DNA of 64,000 nt from Aspergillus flavus (Eukaryota; Ascomycota; Eurotiomycetes; Eurotiales; Aspergillaceae): the NCBI RefSeq assembly GCF_009017415.1, contig NC_092410.1:2542001-2606000 (forward strand). Direction: 5' to 3'. Positions 12,539-22,858 of the stretch are shown piece by piece. The stretch's first letter is position 1. Every line of letters begins with the position of its first letter. The notes below the pieces were generated by a model. It had not been told where the DNA came from, searched no databases, and saw only the letters and a program-made list of their open reading frames with translations. A program made the position numbers and the translations under genes.

Positions 12539-13731
12539 ATGACTGGCCCATCGATTCAGGATCGCACTGGCGAGTTCCACGCCATCCTGGGACAAGCCCA
12601 GAAACGGGTGGCCACCAATAAAGTTGGGTCCCAGCGGCAGGCACTTCTATCGGATTCACAAAGGAGACAAGCCAATGGGTCTGCGAACGGAGGCGCGCAA
12701 CCCGGCAGGAGATCCGAGTTTGCCAGGAGGGCTGTTGAGATTGGACGGGGTATCACTGCGACGACGGCCAAGTTGCAGAGGCTGGCTGAACGTGAGTAGG
12801 AGCTACAAGGTGGACAAGCAGGATGTCTAACTGAGACCGCTAGTGGCCAAACGAAAGACCCTTTTCGATGACAAGCCGGTAGAGATCTCGGAATTGACAT
12901 ATGTCATCAAGCAAGATCTCGCTTCCTTGAACCAACAGATCGCTTCCTTACAAGCGCTTACACTCTCCCAACATCCGAAATCGAACCGGTCGAAGGCGGA
13001 CCAGGAAGGAGAGCATAATGATAATGTATGTACACGGCATAGACGGAATCCAACGCGAGTGGGTGATGCTAAGAATACTAGGTCGTGGTTATGCTGCAAG
13101 GTAAATTGGCGGATGTCGGAGCAAACTTTAAAGAAGTCCTCGAGGTTCGAACGAAGAACATCCAAGCGTCGCGCTCTAGGACAGAGAACTTTGTTTCGTC
13201 GGTATCCTCGAAATCGCAGGCGGCCTTAGACACGCAACGGTCGGACTCTCCGCTGTACACCTCCGGCAGGAGGACTCCTCAACCGGGAGGCTCTTCCGAC
13301 CTGTTGACTCTGGAACCCTCGAATCCTTCGCCCCTCGGACGGCCGTCTATGCATTCCGACCAACAATTGCTGGTAATGGAAGAGGCGCAAACGAGTAACT
13401 CTTATATCCAAGCACGCGGTGAAGCAATTGACGCGATCGAACGTACAATCAATGAACTGGGCGGTATCTTCGGCCAACTGGCGCAGATGGTCAGCGAGCA
13501 GTCCGAGATGATCCAACGGATAGATGCCAACACTGAGGATGTAGTGGATAACGTCCAAGGCGCACAGCGCGAACTAATGAAATACTGGACCCGAGTATCT
13601 GGGAATCGATGGCTGATTGCGAAGATGTTCGGAGTCTTAATGGTGCGTGGCTCTCTCAACCTCTTCAACTTTGCTCCAATGCTAACTTGTAGTAGATTTT
13701 CTTCCTTCTCTGGGTATTGATATCAGGATAG
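12539..13731 (+). CDS. sed5: syntaxin 5 / Sed5-type Qa-SNARE, 343 aa
   Basis: Four exons: 12539-12791, 12844-13025, 13082-13642 and 13696-13731; introns are 52, 56 and 53 bp. The N-terminus MTGPSIQDRTGEFHAIL is the Sed5 N-peptide that binds the SM protein Sly1. It is followed by the three-helix regulatory domain (RLAELAKRKTLFDDKPVEISELTYVIKQD), a Ser/Pro linker, and the SNARE motif (about residues 250-310). The SNARE motif contains the t-SNARE signature AIDAIERTINELGGIFGQLA with its central Gln layer. A single C-terminal membrane anchor (WLIAKMFGVLMIFFLLWVLISG) is split by the last intron. Sed5 is the target SNARE of the cis-Golgi for ER-to-Golgi and intra-Golgi fusion. Length matches Aspergillus and yeast proteins (about 340). 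The final acceptor is a tandem AGTAG; only the second AG gives the anchor. Confidence 0.95.
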
Positions 13732-14090
13732 AAATGCCCCTTCTTTCTTACTAATGTGTTGTATTAATACGGATACTTTCCTTCTTGCTGTGCATGAACG
13801 AGTTATGCATGTCCCATTTGAACGTCATCGGCCTTCTTTCTTTTCCAGGAGTGGCTAGATCGCATGTTCTCTCTATCTCTTTATTTCTTTCATCTTTTCT
13901 TTTCTCATTTCGCCTCGGTTGCTACAGGTAAATATTGTTGAATTTATTCATAGACCCATGCTGGCCTCTGATGTCTAGGCGTCGTTGATATGGACCAATT
14001 ACATACTTTCTTGCCTTAGGCAGTCTTTTTTCTATGATATAGACCACAATATCAAGTCCAAGATCACCCTTATATACAATGGCATATAAA
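13732..14090. other. intergenic, 3' of sed5
   Basis: T-rich sequence (TTTCTTTCAT, TTCTTTTCTC runs near 13870-13915) that probably contains the sed5 3' UTR. No gene seen. It leads directly into the GAA microsatellite. Confidence 0.5.
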
Positions 14091-14192
14091 GAAGAAGAAG
14101 AAGAAGAAGAAGAAGAAGAAGAAGAAGAAGAAGAAGAAGAAGAAGAAGAAGAAGAAGAAGAAGAAGAAGAAGAAGAAGAAGAAGAAGAAGAA
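14091..14192. repeat. (GAA)34 microsatellite
   Basis: An uninterrupted run of 34 GAA triplets on the plus strand (TTC on minus), 102 bp. It ends six bases before the stop codon of the F-box-like gene, so in that mRNA it would be a UUC tract at the very start of the 3' UTR. Open frames crossing it (poly-Glu on plus, poly-Ser on minus) are artefacts of the repeat. Confidence 0.97.
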
Positions 14193-14198
14193 ACAAGA

Positions 14199-15469
14199 TC
14201 ACTCCTCACAAAACTCACACCTCAAAGCAACCCCGGGCCCATGCAAAACAGGAACCACCTCCTCACACTCATGGGGAATAGCCCCCCGCCGACAAATCTC
14301 CCTCTGCGCCGCCTCAAACCAAACCTCACTCAACTTCGGTGGCGTGAGCGCCCCCGAGGCAACGAACTCCCCCCAATCCCGACGCATCTGCCACATGAAC
14401 TCCATCCGATTCGTCCACGTCGGCGAGTGACCGTTCGCATCAGCGGCAGCTACCTTGACAGACTCGTCTTTCGCAGCCGCGACAAAGAACTCCATGATCC
14501 GCTCCAGGGTGGAGGTAGTAAGGAGAAGACCGAGCCAGGCCTCGGTAGAGGCAGGGGCGATGTCAGGGGCCATGAGGTGGCGGACGGAAGAGCAGAGGAG
14601 GTGCATTGCGTGGTGGGTTGAGAGGAGGGTTTGGGTGTTATTGAAGGGGGGCTGTTGGAGGATGGATTGCTGGGATTTGAGGGATTGATGCTGTGAGTTA
14701 GTAGATCTGGTTGAGGACTGGGGGTCGGAGGCGTGAGTTTCGAGGAAGAAAATGATGTATGCCCTGTTTTCATCATCAATTGGGGAATAACTTTCGGGAA
14801 TATTAGTTACGACATACACAGGAGATAAGAGACGCGATTGGAGGAGTCCGACGCCTTTACTGTATACGACCTCTTTTTCGGTCTTCGAGGACCACAAAGA
14901 GTCTTTCTGGAGGTGCTGGTGGACCACGTACTCGGCCAGGTAGTACGATAGCTTGATGCATGTCTTCCAGCAGCGGGTTAGATCGGCGAGATACCCGAAT
15001 GAGTATTCGGGGAGGTCATCCCCGGCCCCGGTTGAGGTGTACTGGGGTGGTGGCGGGGGGAATAGACTGGAGATGAAGGTTAAGTCATCTCCGACTGAGG
15101 GGACGAGTTCGTGGCCCGTCTCTGTGGTATACTGATATGGCCGGGTCCGGTGATGGAGATAGGCCTGGGAGATTGCATATTCAAGGTGAGAGACTCTGCG
15201 TCGCAGTACGCGACAGGAGAGCAGAAGGGAATAGATATCCTGTAGCTCGCATTGCGCGAGGACCCTCACCAGAACGCTGCCTGGGACTCTTTTCCAGATT
15301 GATTCACGCTTCTGGGTGCTGGAACTACTGGGGATTTGGTTAGTCACTTGTCTGGGGTCTGGGTTTAGTTATATGTGCCCACTTACATAGTTGACCTTCT
15401 TCGTAGCTTTGCGGAGTTTTTGGCCCTGTGTATGATGCTTCGGACTCGTTCAATGACTGCTGGGCTCAT
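14199..15469 (-). CDS. F-box-like domain protein, 403 aa
   Basis: Two exons on the minus strand: 15469-15387 and 15327-14199, with a 59-bp intron (donor GTAAGT). The acceptor is a tandem CAGTAG; either AG stays in frame and differs by one Ser. The N-terminus MSPAVIERVRSIIHRAKNSAKLRRRST leads into WKRVPGSVLVRVLAQCELQDIYSLLLSCRVLRRRV, residues about 35-70. That segment has the F-box pattern (LPxxllxxIlxxLxxxDlxxlxxvcrxw), the surface that binds Skp1 in SCF ubiquitin ligases. The remaining 330 residues are mostly helical, with a proline run (FPPPPPQY) and a C-terminal CEFCEE. No WD40 or LRR substrate domain is seen. F-box is my reading of the pattern; the match is fair, not strong. The 3' end abuts the GAA repeat. 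Confidence 0.75.
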
Positions 15470-16015
15470 GATTCAGTCCCCATGGAGGCATTGTGATTGA
15501 AATCTTTATGTTGATTTGTTTCAGGTTTAATAAGGTTATTGGCCAAATGGTGATTATTCAGCTTAGGTACCAACCATTGGGGAAATTACCCTACCTTTTC
15601 TCACTCTTCTTTTTCCCTGTTGAGATTCCGTAATGAAAAAAGGACCAGGCAAATCATTCCCGGTTTAGTATTGCCTAAATCGTCATAGTGACGGGTCTAG
15701 ATACATCTCAGGCGAAACCCTTTTGGCAAATTACGGCATTAATTTTACACGGCTTTGCTATGACTAGTTGTAGCCTAAGCTTCATAAGGTTTTTGTTATG
15801 AGTTCCTGTGTGAGCTGGGACCCTCACGGTGAGTAAAACAGAAACGATAGTCCTGTTGAGACGTCTTAGCCTTCCTAGACATTCGGGATATGTGGTATCA
15901 TTGAACCGCGGAGGTGTGTGATCCGTAGTAGTTTGGGGAAGGATAGACGGAGAAGAAGGGCATGATGGGCTGCATGCATTTTGGGCCTTGCGAAAACCAA
16001 TATGAGGATGTCAAT
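15470..16015. other. intergenic
   Basis: Promoter side of the F-box-like gene and 3' flank of the Zn2Cys6 gene, both on the minus strand. No gene, RNA or repeat seen. Confidence 0.55.
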
Positions 16016-18262
16016 TCAGAGAGCATCCGTCGAGAATAATTCGTTGTTTGTGAACTCTAGCTGGAAATTCTCCAGAAGATCATCCCACTGGCTCCAATCT
16101 AAGGGGCTGAGGTCAAGATTATTAAGGGGATCCAGCATCCCAACGTTACCGGGTGTGATATCCTGTGTAGTGCGTCCTCGTGGGGTCCCTGATTCTGACA
16201 CACTGGGTTCAGACCTCGGCTGATGTGATGAAGTGCCTCTCTCCGATCTTTCAGACAACACCGAAACGATATGAGGACGGGGCAACATAGAGCGATTGCG
16301 TCGAGTACGCTCCTCGGAATGGGACTTCCAGGCCTTCAAAATCAGTCCCTGCACTGCAATGTGAAGAGGGGTTTTGGGCCTGTTTCTCATCTGGTCATAA
16401 TGCCGACTGTATATCCTGTCAATGAGGACCCACGATCTCTTAGTTTCTTCTTCATCGCTGCGAGTCCGGAGCTCATATAGTGTATAAATCAACGCATCCC
16501 ACGGAATGTGATTGTCCACGTGCCACAGATATCGCTCTATGATCTCGTTGCTCTGACAATCCTCGAATCCTTCCAGGATTTGCACGCATGTGGAAAAGAC
16601 GAAATCCCTCTCTGCTAGTGATACAGGGTCTTTCTCGACATACTGGCGGGGATGGTGTGCGGAGAATCTCATTTGGCATACAACAGTCTGCATAAGTCTA
16701 GCCGACATGTAGTGCAGTGGAATGGATTTGTCACAATATTGCAGGAATTTCGTTTCAAACGCGCGGTTCAACTCATTTATTGCTTCATCTTTGGCTTCAG
16801 GAGACAGCAAGGAAGAGGCCAAGAAGCCTCGGCCTCCATGGGACTCTCCACCGGCCTTGGACCAGCGCCTCATCCATTCACCATATTCGTTCCGTGCAAG
16901 GACAAACATCATTTCGGTCGCGCCATGGTGTTCGCGAGGCGGATCCGTCATGCGTGGATCAAGCTCACTGTCATTTATGTTTGATGGGGGTTGCACGTCA
17001 ACAGAAAAATACGGGAACTGCGAAGTGATACCGGAACTTTGTGCCGTAGTGACATCTAATATTGATAGCTGTCGCCAAAGACGCCGGCGCATTTCAGTTT
17101 CGAAAATTGTTAATCCAAGCTCGGATCCGTCTCGATGGAGTCCAATCCGCTGAGCCATTCGCATTGCAACGCCACATAAGGACCAAATAGACTGCGAGTC
17201 AGAGGACGCACGCAGGGATAGCTTGTCGGACAAAGTTAGCGTTAATGTCACAGCATCTTAGGAGAGACCTACCAAGTACAAAACATATGCCTGGAGAACT
17301 ACGGGTTTTGACGTACGTAGAATGCCAGCCTTGGTAAAAGCTAGACGAGCTCCGCGCCGGGATCTTGAGAGTAAAACAGCTTTGCTCTCTCCGTAAGTAT
17401 TTTGTACATCATCTGCCTTCAGAGAAACCAATGCAATACAATATATAGAGAACATCAATGCCTCAAACTCCTTCGAGACTGTCTCTAAGCTGCCGGTGGC
17501 TTCTAAAAGCTGTTGCTGGACGGTTGGACCGTGCAGTATCTTGATTAAGGGATTGACATTCTCAAGGAAAGTTTGCCAAAGTTTGAAGATGTGTAGCGGG
17601 GAGGGATGAAGTTCACTCAGGCTTTTCTTCACTGCTCCTCCTAAGATTAAGGAGGTTTCGTCATCCACTTCCTGGACAGAATGATTTGAACCGTTGTCGG
17701 ACATGTCCCGTAACACATCCTCCGCCCGAGGAAGCTAGACACAGAGTTAGATTGCATTACGAGAAGAAGCTCGGTAGGGAATCCTGACCTCGCCTCTGAC
17801 GCTAGTCCAAATATTACTATCTTACCCGTTAGCCATTTGTGTATCGTTGTTCATTCCAAGGTAGCTCAACCTGTCCAGATAGACGGATTTCCCGTCGCCT
17901 GTGAGCAGCATTCCTTGCTCAGCCCTTGAAGCACTGGGGAAAGCATTGTGTGTGGTTGCTGGATGGTCTATGTTGCGGATACGAGCTGACGCAGCATTGT
18001 CTTGTCTAATAGGACTCTGGTAGAAGCCGCTGTGTCGGCGGTCCTCCTCCGAGCGCTGCCTCTTGCGGCGACGCGGAGGGATATGAGTAGGGAAAACACA
18101 TTCAATTCCGCGTTTGATACAAGCAGAACAAGGATCGTTGCGATCACACCTGACCTTTCTTCGCGCACAGACCACGCAAGAAGGGTTCTTAGGGGTTTGG
18201 TACTCAGCAGTCATCGGACTCTGCTGCACGACCACTGCAAGGCGATCATTGGAATCTGTCAT
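16016..18262 (-). CDS. Zn2Cys6 transcription factor with Fungal_trans domain, 695 aa
   Basis: Four exons on the minus strand: 18262-17871, 17816-17789 (a 28-nt micro-exon), 17734-17273 and 17221-16016. Introns are 54, 54 and 51 bp. The DNA-binding cluster is at residues 29-56, CVVCARRKVRCDRNDPCSAC then IKRGIECVFP (Cys spacing 2-6-5-2-6). A basic linker PPRRRKRQR follows. Splicing the micro-exon restores the family pattern VYLD-SNIWTSVRGELPRAEDVL at the start of the middle homology region. The Fungal_trans core follows, with LLSLRASSDSQSIWSLCGVA, MRMAQRIGLHRDG and EMRRRLWRQLSILD. Such proteins bind CGG-triplet sites and regulate metabolic genes; the target is unknown. Its neighbours give no clue. 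Without the micro-exon splice an in-frame TAA (17824-17822) would end the protein. Confidence 0.88.
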
Positions 18263-21200
18263 GACTCATGAGTACGCTGAACGGATACAGTACAGCCCAT
18301 TTACATTTGACTAATTAGTTGCAGATAATGCGATCGCAAGGCGTAGTCGTAGATGGAGATACGCATCCGTGCGGATTTCATGCAGAGGGAGAAGCGGAAG
18401 GCGGAATCGAAGTCGGTCCGAATTATTTTCTTGTTATTACCGGCTACGAACTACTTCCCAATTAGGCAATTCCCTAGCCCTAAGTACGATCCAATTCCTG
18501 CATACATCAATCTTGCGAAGAACTATAACCACAGGATTTGTTCACTCTCAATCTAGTCATATATATCCATCATTCCTATTGCTTTGCGACCGCAATGCTG
18601 CCGCTTTTTTGTGCACCTCCCTTGCGACAGGTAAATCGATGAAGAGATCGAATGTGTCGACCAACCTTTATATGTCCAGTGCGTCTTGATATAACAAAGA
18701 CGAGCCAAGAATGTTGATATCCACTTATTGGATCTATGAGATTGACATGTTGAATAGACAAAAATATACGGCTCATATTATCCTGACCCGTTCGTACAAT
18801 TGTGATCCACCGACTTTTTTCGTTGAAGCTACACGGAGTAGACACAACCACGTCTTGACGAGCTCCGGCATATCTGAGTCTTATAAGGACGCATAAATAT
18901 CCGATTGAGAAGTTGAATGATCTATCATTAGCATTTCAGCCTGATTTAGTGCCCTAAGCCCCGGTCTGATTTCCCCCTTTTGGGGCGTTCACAGAGCTGG
19001 GCATGCAGCATTTCTCACCCCTCGCATGCAAGCGATGGCCAATCCCAAAATGGGGTTTAGAGCCGAGCAGCCTATAACTCAGAGTAGTTTCGTCTTCATG
19101 TAACCTCGGACTTTTCCACGTGAGAAGATACTTAAGAATTTCAAAGTTTGAAAGGGCAAGGGCACAAAGAAACTTACGAAAGAACTGTCACAGCTTTTCT
19201 TACAATGCTCCGATAGAACAAACTTTTTTCCCTTGGACAATGGTTGCCCCAAGAGTTTATATGTAGCACATTATCGCATAGCGCAATTTCAAGTTCAGCC
19301 AGAGATGGCAGTGCTCCAAGTGTCTCTGTATGGTGACTTGGATCTATCAATACTAACCCTGCGAGTGTGACAAGGATGTATACGCCGCCTCAATCAGGGC
19401 AAACGAAGTTGTTTTGTTCCAAGAAGAAAGCGCATACATACACGAGCATCCCTGGGCGCGCCATCATAGGTGGCTTGGATGAAAATACGTTGTCTCATCT
19501 TGCATACGGTGGCCAGTTTACTGAGGTGCCTCGCCAAGTTGGCCAACGGCTGGATTTACCAGCAAGATACAGAAGGAAGCGCAGAGAGATAGCAAGCGTC
19601 ACACTTGTCTGAGCTAGAGAAATAGTTCATAGGAGCGCTAAGAATACACTACTCGTGATCCTTGTGTGGGAGGGGGTAGCGGGGGATGGTTTTCTGGGTA
19701 GTTGTGTTGCTTTTTCTATGTTATAATTCATTATACAATTGAATCGTTATCTATTACTCTCATAGAGTGATATCTTAAAAACTTTATATCCACAAAGAAA
19801 GTTGAAAAGTATGGTATAGACCTTTTAAACTGTTCTAGACGCCCTATCTAATGCTTCTCAGTTCGGGTGACCCCGGCAAAAGAGAAGAAAAAACGGGGCT
19901 TGACGCCATAGACAACAACAAAAAGTGATTGACACCGAGCCGAGAATCTGCCAAGACCAATAATTCTAATCCACCCCAGCGTGGCTTGGTTGAAAGCAAG
20001 CTACAAGCAAAAGAAACGAGGGGAAGTAGATACGCGGCGCGGGAGGCTGTGCTCTCGGGTAGCCAAACCACTGGGTATAGCGGCTATAGCCTACCAACGA
20101 ACCGTCGTTTGCTGAAGATCATCCCTGGGCCAAGTAGAGTTAAGAGAAACTGATAAGGAACTAGATACCACTAGTGACCCCTCGGCCTCGCTTGTTTGCC
20201 GATCTTCTTGGCAGACGCCGGTTTCTTCACTCGGGGTCCAGACTCGGCGATTATATGGATTTATTTCTTGCGGTGGAAATGATATGTTGACAATGATCGT
20301 GACCGCCGGGATAATCCCGTATTCTTGCCACATGTTTCACGCAAGATGACTGTCGATTTTTGTTGTCTGAAGCCAACCAGGTTCCATGTTCTGGATTTAA
20401 ATCTTGGTTGGCAATGGTCCATCCTAAGGTTCGTTATCATGTTCAAAACTCCACTTCATGAAACACAGCCCACCGACCCCAGACTAAGAGAGAGGAAAAA
20501 AAAAAAAAAAAAAAAAAAAAAGCCGGGCACACTTCATCTGGGGAGACGGACCAATTTTCTCCCGCTTCATCGTCATCCGCCAAGATCCCACTCTTTCTGT
20601 TCGGTTTAGTGGTCTCCTATTTCTAACGCCCGGTAAAATAGAGATGCCTGGGGAAGAGACCTTGGCGAACCCACCGATCGGCGGAAGACCACGGATAAAC
20701 ATAGACGGCATTTGGGTTCATGTTGTCGTTATTGACTTTTAGAGTTTAAAGCCCTAATCAGGCCCGACAACGGAATGCCGCAACGAAAAACCGCATGCAG
20801 TCATGACGCCTTCGAATGGCGCCAAGGGCTTGCCGAGGTGGATCTATGAGACGAATCCAATCTCAGGTAGAGGCAATGGCAACACGGTACCCAATCGATA
20901 CTTTACATGAACAGATATTGACTGGTCTGAATGTGTTCAGGTGCTATAAAAATGGGGATATCCCGGGATATAGTGGAGTTATTCAGTCCGAAACGCTGTT
21001 TCCGGGCGTGTAACTGCCGCACGAGTTCTGCAGGGATATACTCTCTTCGTTATCTCAAGGGCACATGTCGGGTTGACCCGCGTTGGGCTGATGACTTCAG
21101 TATCTCTCCTTGGCACAGATGTTGTGTCTTGGGTGCGGAGAGGATCTTCGTAGCATAGTGATATCCCACCAGGCGGAACTTAAGTAGAGGGAGGTGCTAG

Positions 21201-21316
21201 TTCATTGCATTTCCATTGCCCATCCTCTGAAGGAAGACCTCTCTAACCAGCACTCTTACCCTTTTCTTAGTTTACCATATAGTCCCCAATACTGTTTAGT
21301 CTCGATCAGTAACACT
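18263..21316. other. gene-poor 3-kb stretch
   Basis: No gene I can support. Several short frames (for example 19367-19612 + and 20816-21013 +) have no domain, conserved motif or splice context. The stretch includes the 5' flank of the Zn2Cys6 gene, a 26-A run at 20496-20521, and the promoter side of the DUF1275 gene. Decayed sequence is possible, but I cannot identify any parent. Confidence 0.55.
20496..20521. repeat. poly(A) run of 26
   Basis: Twenty-six consecutive A residues on the plus strand following GAGAGAGG. No recognisable coding sequence or element precedes it, so it may be a simple slippage tract or the tail of an old retro-insertion. Confidence 0.9.
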
Positions 21317-22351
21317 ATGCATCACGCTCCTCCTCCTACCTCCTCATCGGGGGACCTTCTCGTTTCAGCCCCAGAAAACCATCTCTCCGTCAATTGGGAT
21401 CCGTCATCACTTGCCAACCCACCTGTACCCCGAATAGATAATAATCCAAAAGAAACAGGGGGCACTTGGGGAGACGGATGCAGCGCGGCTACATCCCTCA
21501 CGGATAATCAAGACGACACAACACTGCGCTCATCGCTGGCGCGGCACTTCCGCACCAACATAGACACTACACACACTGACATCGTCCTGATCATCTGTGG
21601 CTTCGTCAGCGGTCTTGTAGATGGCTTATCGTTCAACGCCTGGGGGAGTTTTGCCAGTATGCAAACAGGTATGCCTCTACTTCACCCTCGTACTCGTACT
21701 AGTTCCACCCAAGCAACCGCTAACCAACTACCCGCAGGAAACAGCGTCTTCATAGCTCTAGGCGTCTCAGGCCAACCAGCTTACCCAGCCTACCTCTGGG
21801 CCAAATCCCTAATCGCTCTCACGGTCTTCATAACCAGCAACATCCTCTTCATCCACGTCTCGCGGGCCCTCGGTCCCCGCCGTCGCTCAACCCTAATCCT
21901 ATCTTTCGCCGTTCAAACCGCCGCTCTCCTCGCAGCAGCCATACTCGTCCAACTAGGGGTTATCAGCCCCAAACCTGAAGACCCCCGAGCCCCCATCGAG
22001 TGGATGCAAATTCTCCCCATCTCACTGCTGTCCTTCCAAGCGGGCGGACAAATCGTAGCATCCCGGGTGCTGGGTATAGATGAGATTCCCACCGTCGTGT
22101 TGACTACGCTGCTCTGCGATCTGTTAGTAGATCCAAAGTTGACTGAGAAGGTTAACCCGAAGCGCAATAGAAGGGCTGGAGCCTTTCTGGCGTTATTCCT
22201 GGGCGCTATGACGGCTGGTGGGTTGTCGAAAGTTACAGAGATGGCGGCTAGTTTGTGGTTTGCTTTTGTATTGAAGTTCTTGATTACGGCTGGGTGGTTT
22301 GTGTGGAAGAGGGAGGGGAGGACAGAGGGGAAGAGGGATGTTGAGGGTTGA
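21317..22351 (+). CDS. DUF1275 (YoaK-type) membrane protein, 321 aa
   Basis: Two exons, 21317-21668 and 21738-22351, with a 69-bp intron (donor GTATGC, acceptor CGCAG, phase 1). An 80-residue polar N-terminus precedes the domain. The domain starts at DIVLIICGFVSGLVDGLSFNAWGSFASMQTGNSVFIALG, the DUF1275 hallmark with an early Gly-rich helix and MQTGN. About six membrane helices follow, including LIALTVFITSNILFIHVSRAL, ILSFAVQTAALLAAAILVQLG and a C-terminal LWFAFVLKFLITAGWFVW. The SFQAGGQIVASR and IPTVVLTTLLCDLLVD segments are also typical of the family. The family is widespread in bacteria and fungi, and its transport substrate is unknown. The open frame extends upstream to 21194 but without ATG; 21317 is the first ATG. 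Confidence 0.9.
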   Translation: MHHAPPPTSSSGDLLVSAPENHLSVNWDPSSLANPPVPRIDNNPKETGGTWGDGCSAATSLTDNQDDTTLRSSLARHFRTNIDTTHTDIVLIICGFVSGLVDGLSFNAWGSFASMQTGMPLLHPRTRTSSTQATANQLPAGNSVFIALGVSGQPAYPAYLWAKSLIALTVFITSNILFIHVSRALGPRRRSTLILSFAVQTAALLAAAILVQLGVISPKPEDPRAPIEWMQILPISLLSFQAGGQIVASRVLGIDEIPTVVLTTLLCDLLVDPKLTEKVNPKRNRRAGAFLALFLGAMTAGGLSKVTEMAASLWFAFVLKFLITAGWFVWKREGRTEGKRDVEG

Positions 22352-22858
22352 AGGCTTAGTATTGGATGCCTTTGATTCTTGTGTTTGAAATTTGTTTATG
22401 ATTCATGGGTTTGCTTTATGCTATGTATGAGCCGTACGCTTGTGTGTTTGGCTATGATATTGCTGTTCTTAGCGGTAGCTCATGCTCAGGAGTCTGGTTA
22501 TAGACGTTTTATCAAATAAATTCAAGTCTTGTGTATGTTCGTGAGTTTTATATTGGCCATGAGGCCGTCATAGAATGCACGTGAAGATAAAAAGTAGGGT
22601 TCACAACCGAGAATTATACTTGCATAGTCATTTGATCTTGAGTTGCTAACGAGCTGGTATATACGGCCAGTCATCTCTGGCATAGAGTTCGAGCATGGAT
22701 GTAAACTTGCTCTTCTAAAGAGGGTTAGGCCTCGGTTCAAGTCCCTGGGAGTGGATCTGTGGAGATCCGAGGCTATATGCCAAGCATACAAATCTACAAC
22801 TCCGCACTTGTATCAACAGAGCCCCCGCTCATCTCCAATTCGATATCAAAACATCAAT
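22352..22858. other. intergenic
   Basis: 3' flank of the DUF1275 gene and 5' flank of the crotonase gene. A stretch near 22722-22756 resembles a tRNA B-box but does not fold as a tRNA (see rejected items). Confidence 0.55.

Noticed and set aside
14079..14621. Plus-strand frame with a poly-Glu run
   Set aside because: Produced by the GAA microsatellite and the antisense of the F-box-like gene.
17822..17824. In-frame TAA in the Zn2Cys6 gene as a disabling mutation
   Set aside because: A 54-bp intron with branch GCTAAC and acceptor ATAG removes it, and the join restores the conserved SNIWTSVRGE segment in phase.
19367..19612. Plus-strand 81-codon frame
   Set aside because: No recognisable motif and no neighbouring exon; kept as background.
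22690..22760. tRNA-like sequence (GGTTCAAGTCC)
   Set aside because: A B-box-like motif and a small hairpin are present, but the T-stem has mismatches, there is no matching acceptor stem and no A box.
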